Below are positions 21,085 through 21,242 of a stretch of DNA of 21,242 bases, in pieces (position 1 is the first letter of the stretch; each line of letters opens with the position of its first letter). The translations under genes were made by a program, and so were the position numbers. The notes under the pieces were generated by a model. The model was not told the origin of the DNA, made no database searches, and was given only the letters and a program-made list of their open reading frames with translations. The DNA is from Dehalococcoidales bacterium (GTDB lineage: Bacteria > Chloroflexota > Dehalococcoidia > Dehalococcoidales > RBG-16-60-22), in NCBI GenBank assembly GCA_016783105.1, contig JADHXF010000025.1, positions 1 to 21,242 of the forward strand, in the 5' to 3' direction.

Positions 21085-21242
21085 TCAGGGCTGAAACTCT
21101 GGTAGCACAAGGTCGAGGCCCTGACCCGATGGTATGACAATGACCTTGATGTCTTCCCCAAGCCTATCGAGCAGGATATACTGCAGGACCTCAGGTGTTA
21201 GAGATCCCTCGATGTCCCTGTTGGCGGCAACTTGGGCCTCAG
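21085..21242 (-). CDS. SPFH/prohibitin-like protein, C-terminus only
   Basis: Reading in from the right edge, the last 52 residues include EAQVAANRDIEGSLTPEVLQ, then YILLDRLGEDIKVIVIPSGQ and GLDLVLPEFQP before the TGA at 21085. The LTPEVLQY...IKVIVIPSGQ pattern resembles the end of prohibitin/SPFH (band 7) membrane-scaffold proteins. The 5' part is outside the window, so the assignment is tentative. The perfect hairpin and T-tract at 19498-19526 may once have ended this transcript before the IS3 element arrived. Confidence 0.55.
   Translation of the reverse strand, partial: EAQVAANRDIEGSLTPEVLQYILLDRLGEDIKVIVIPSGQGLDLVLPEFQP

Noticed and set aside
1..21242. CRISPR arrays, tRNA or rRNA genes
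   Set aside because: No regularly spaced repeats, cloverleaf-like sequences or rRNA segments were seen on either strand.

Overview
The window looks like a chromosomal segment from a Chloroflexota bacterium, most likely Dehalococcoidia-like. This is an inference from gene content and protein style, not a measured placement. It splits into two parts. Bases 1 to about 14,960 are a compact, GC-rich core in which almost every gene lies on the minus strand. From about 14,980 to the end the sequence is more AT-rich, genes lie on both strands, and it is full of recombinase and IS debris, so it is an accessory region.

Core, read in the direction of transcription (right to left). A HAS-barrel protein and a HerA-type ATPase overlap by 4 bases and are followed by a patatin-like lipase and an MFS transporter. 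Next comes a fur-feoA-feoB iron-uptake operon behind a strong promoter with a Fur box at its start site. Then plsC-ispH, tail to tail with a small plus-strand AsnC/Lrp-type ligand-binding protein. Then an acyl-CoA dehydrogenase, etfB, etfA and a SAM methyltransferase, in which the flavoprotein would pass electrons from acyl-CoA oxidation to EtfAB. Last come yceD-rpmF-fabD-fabG, coupling ribosome protein L32 to fatty-acid synthesis; fabG runs off the left edge.

Accessory region. Bases 14,981 to about 16,212 are the C-terminal part of a large serine recombinase, now a pseudogene. It carries a frameshift and is split by a 607-bp insertion (15,126-15,732) with terminal inverted repeats and an exact 8-bp target duplication. 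That insertion has its own promoter and encodes a two-helix membrane protein with a coiled coil, but no transposase. A third copy of its terminal repeat lies at 16,413-16,435. To the right are a CxxC-x17-CxxC zinc-ribbon protein, an unrecognised 127-aa protein, an internally deleted IS3 element, a LuxR-type response regulator without its acidic pocket, a small zinc-binding protein with a cold-shock protein, a damaged IS3 element with a clear -1 frameshift signal, and the C-terminus of an SPFH-like protein cut by the right edge.

The strongest leads are the 607-bp cargo element inside the recombinase, the IS3 frameshift cassette (slippery heptamer, 6-nt spacer, nested stem), the repeated 'promoter then start-site hairpin then T-tract' layout of two accessory operons, and the degenerate receiver domain.
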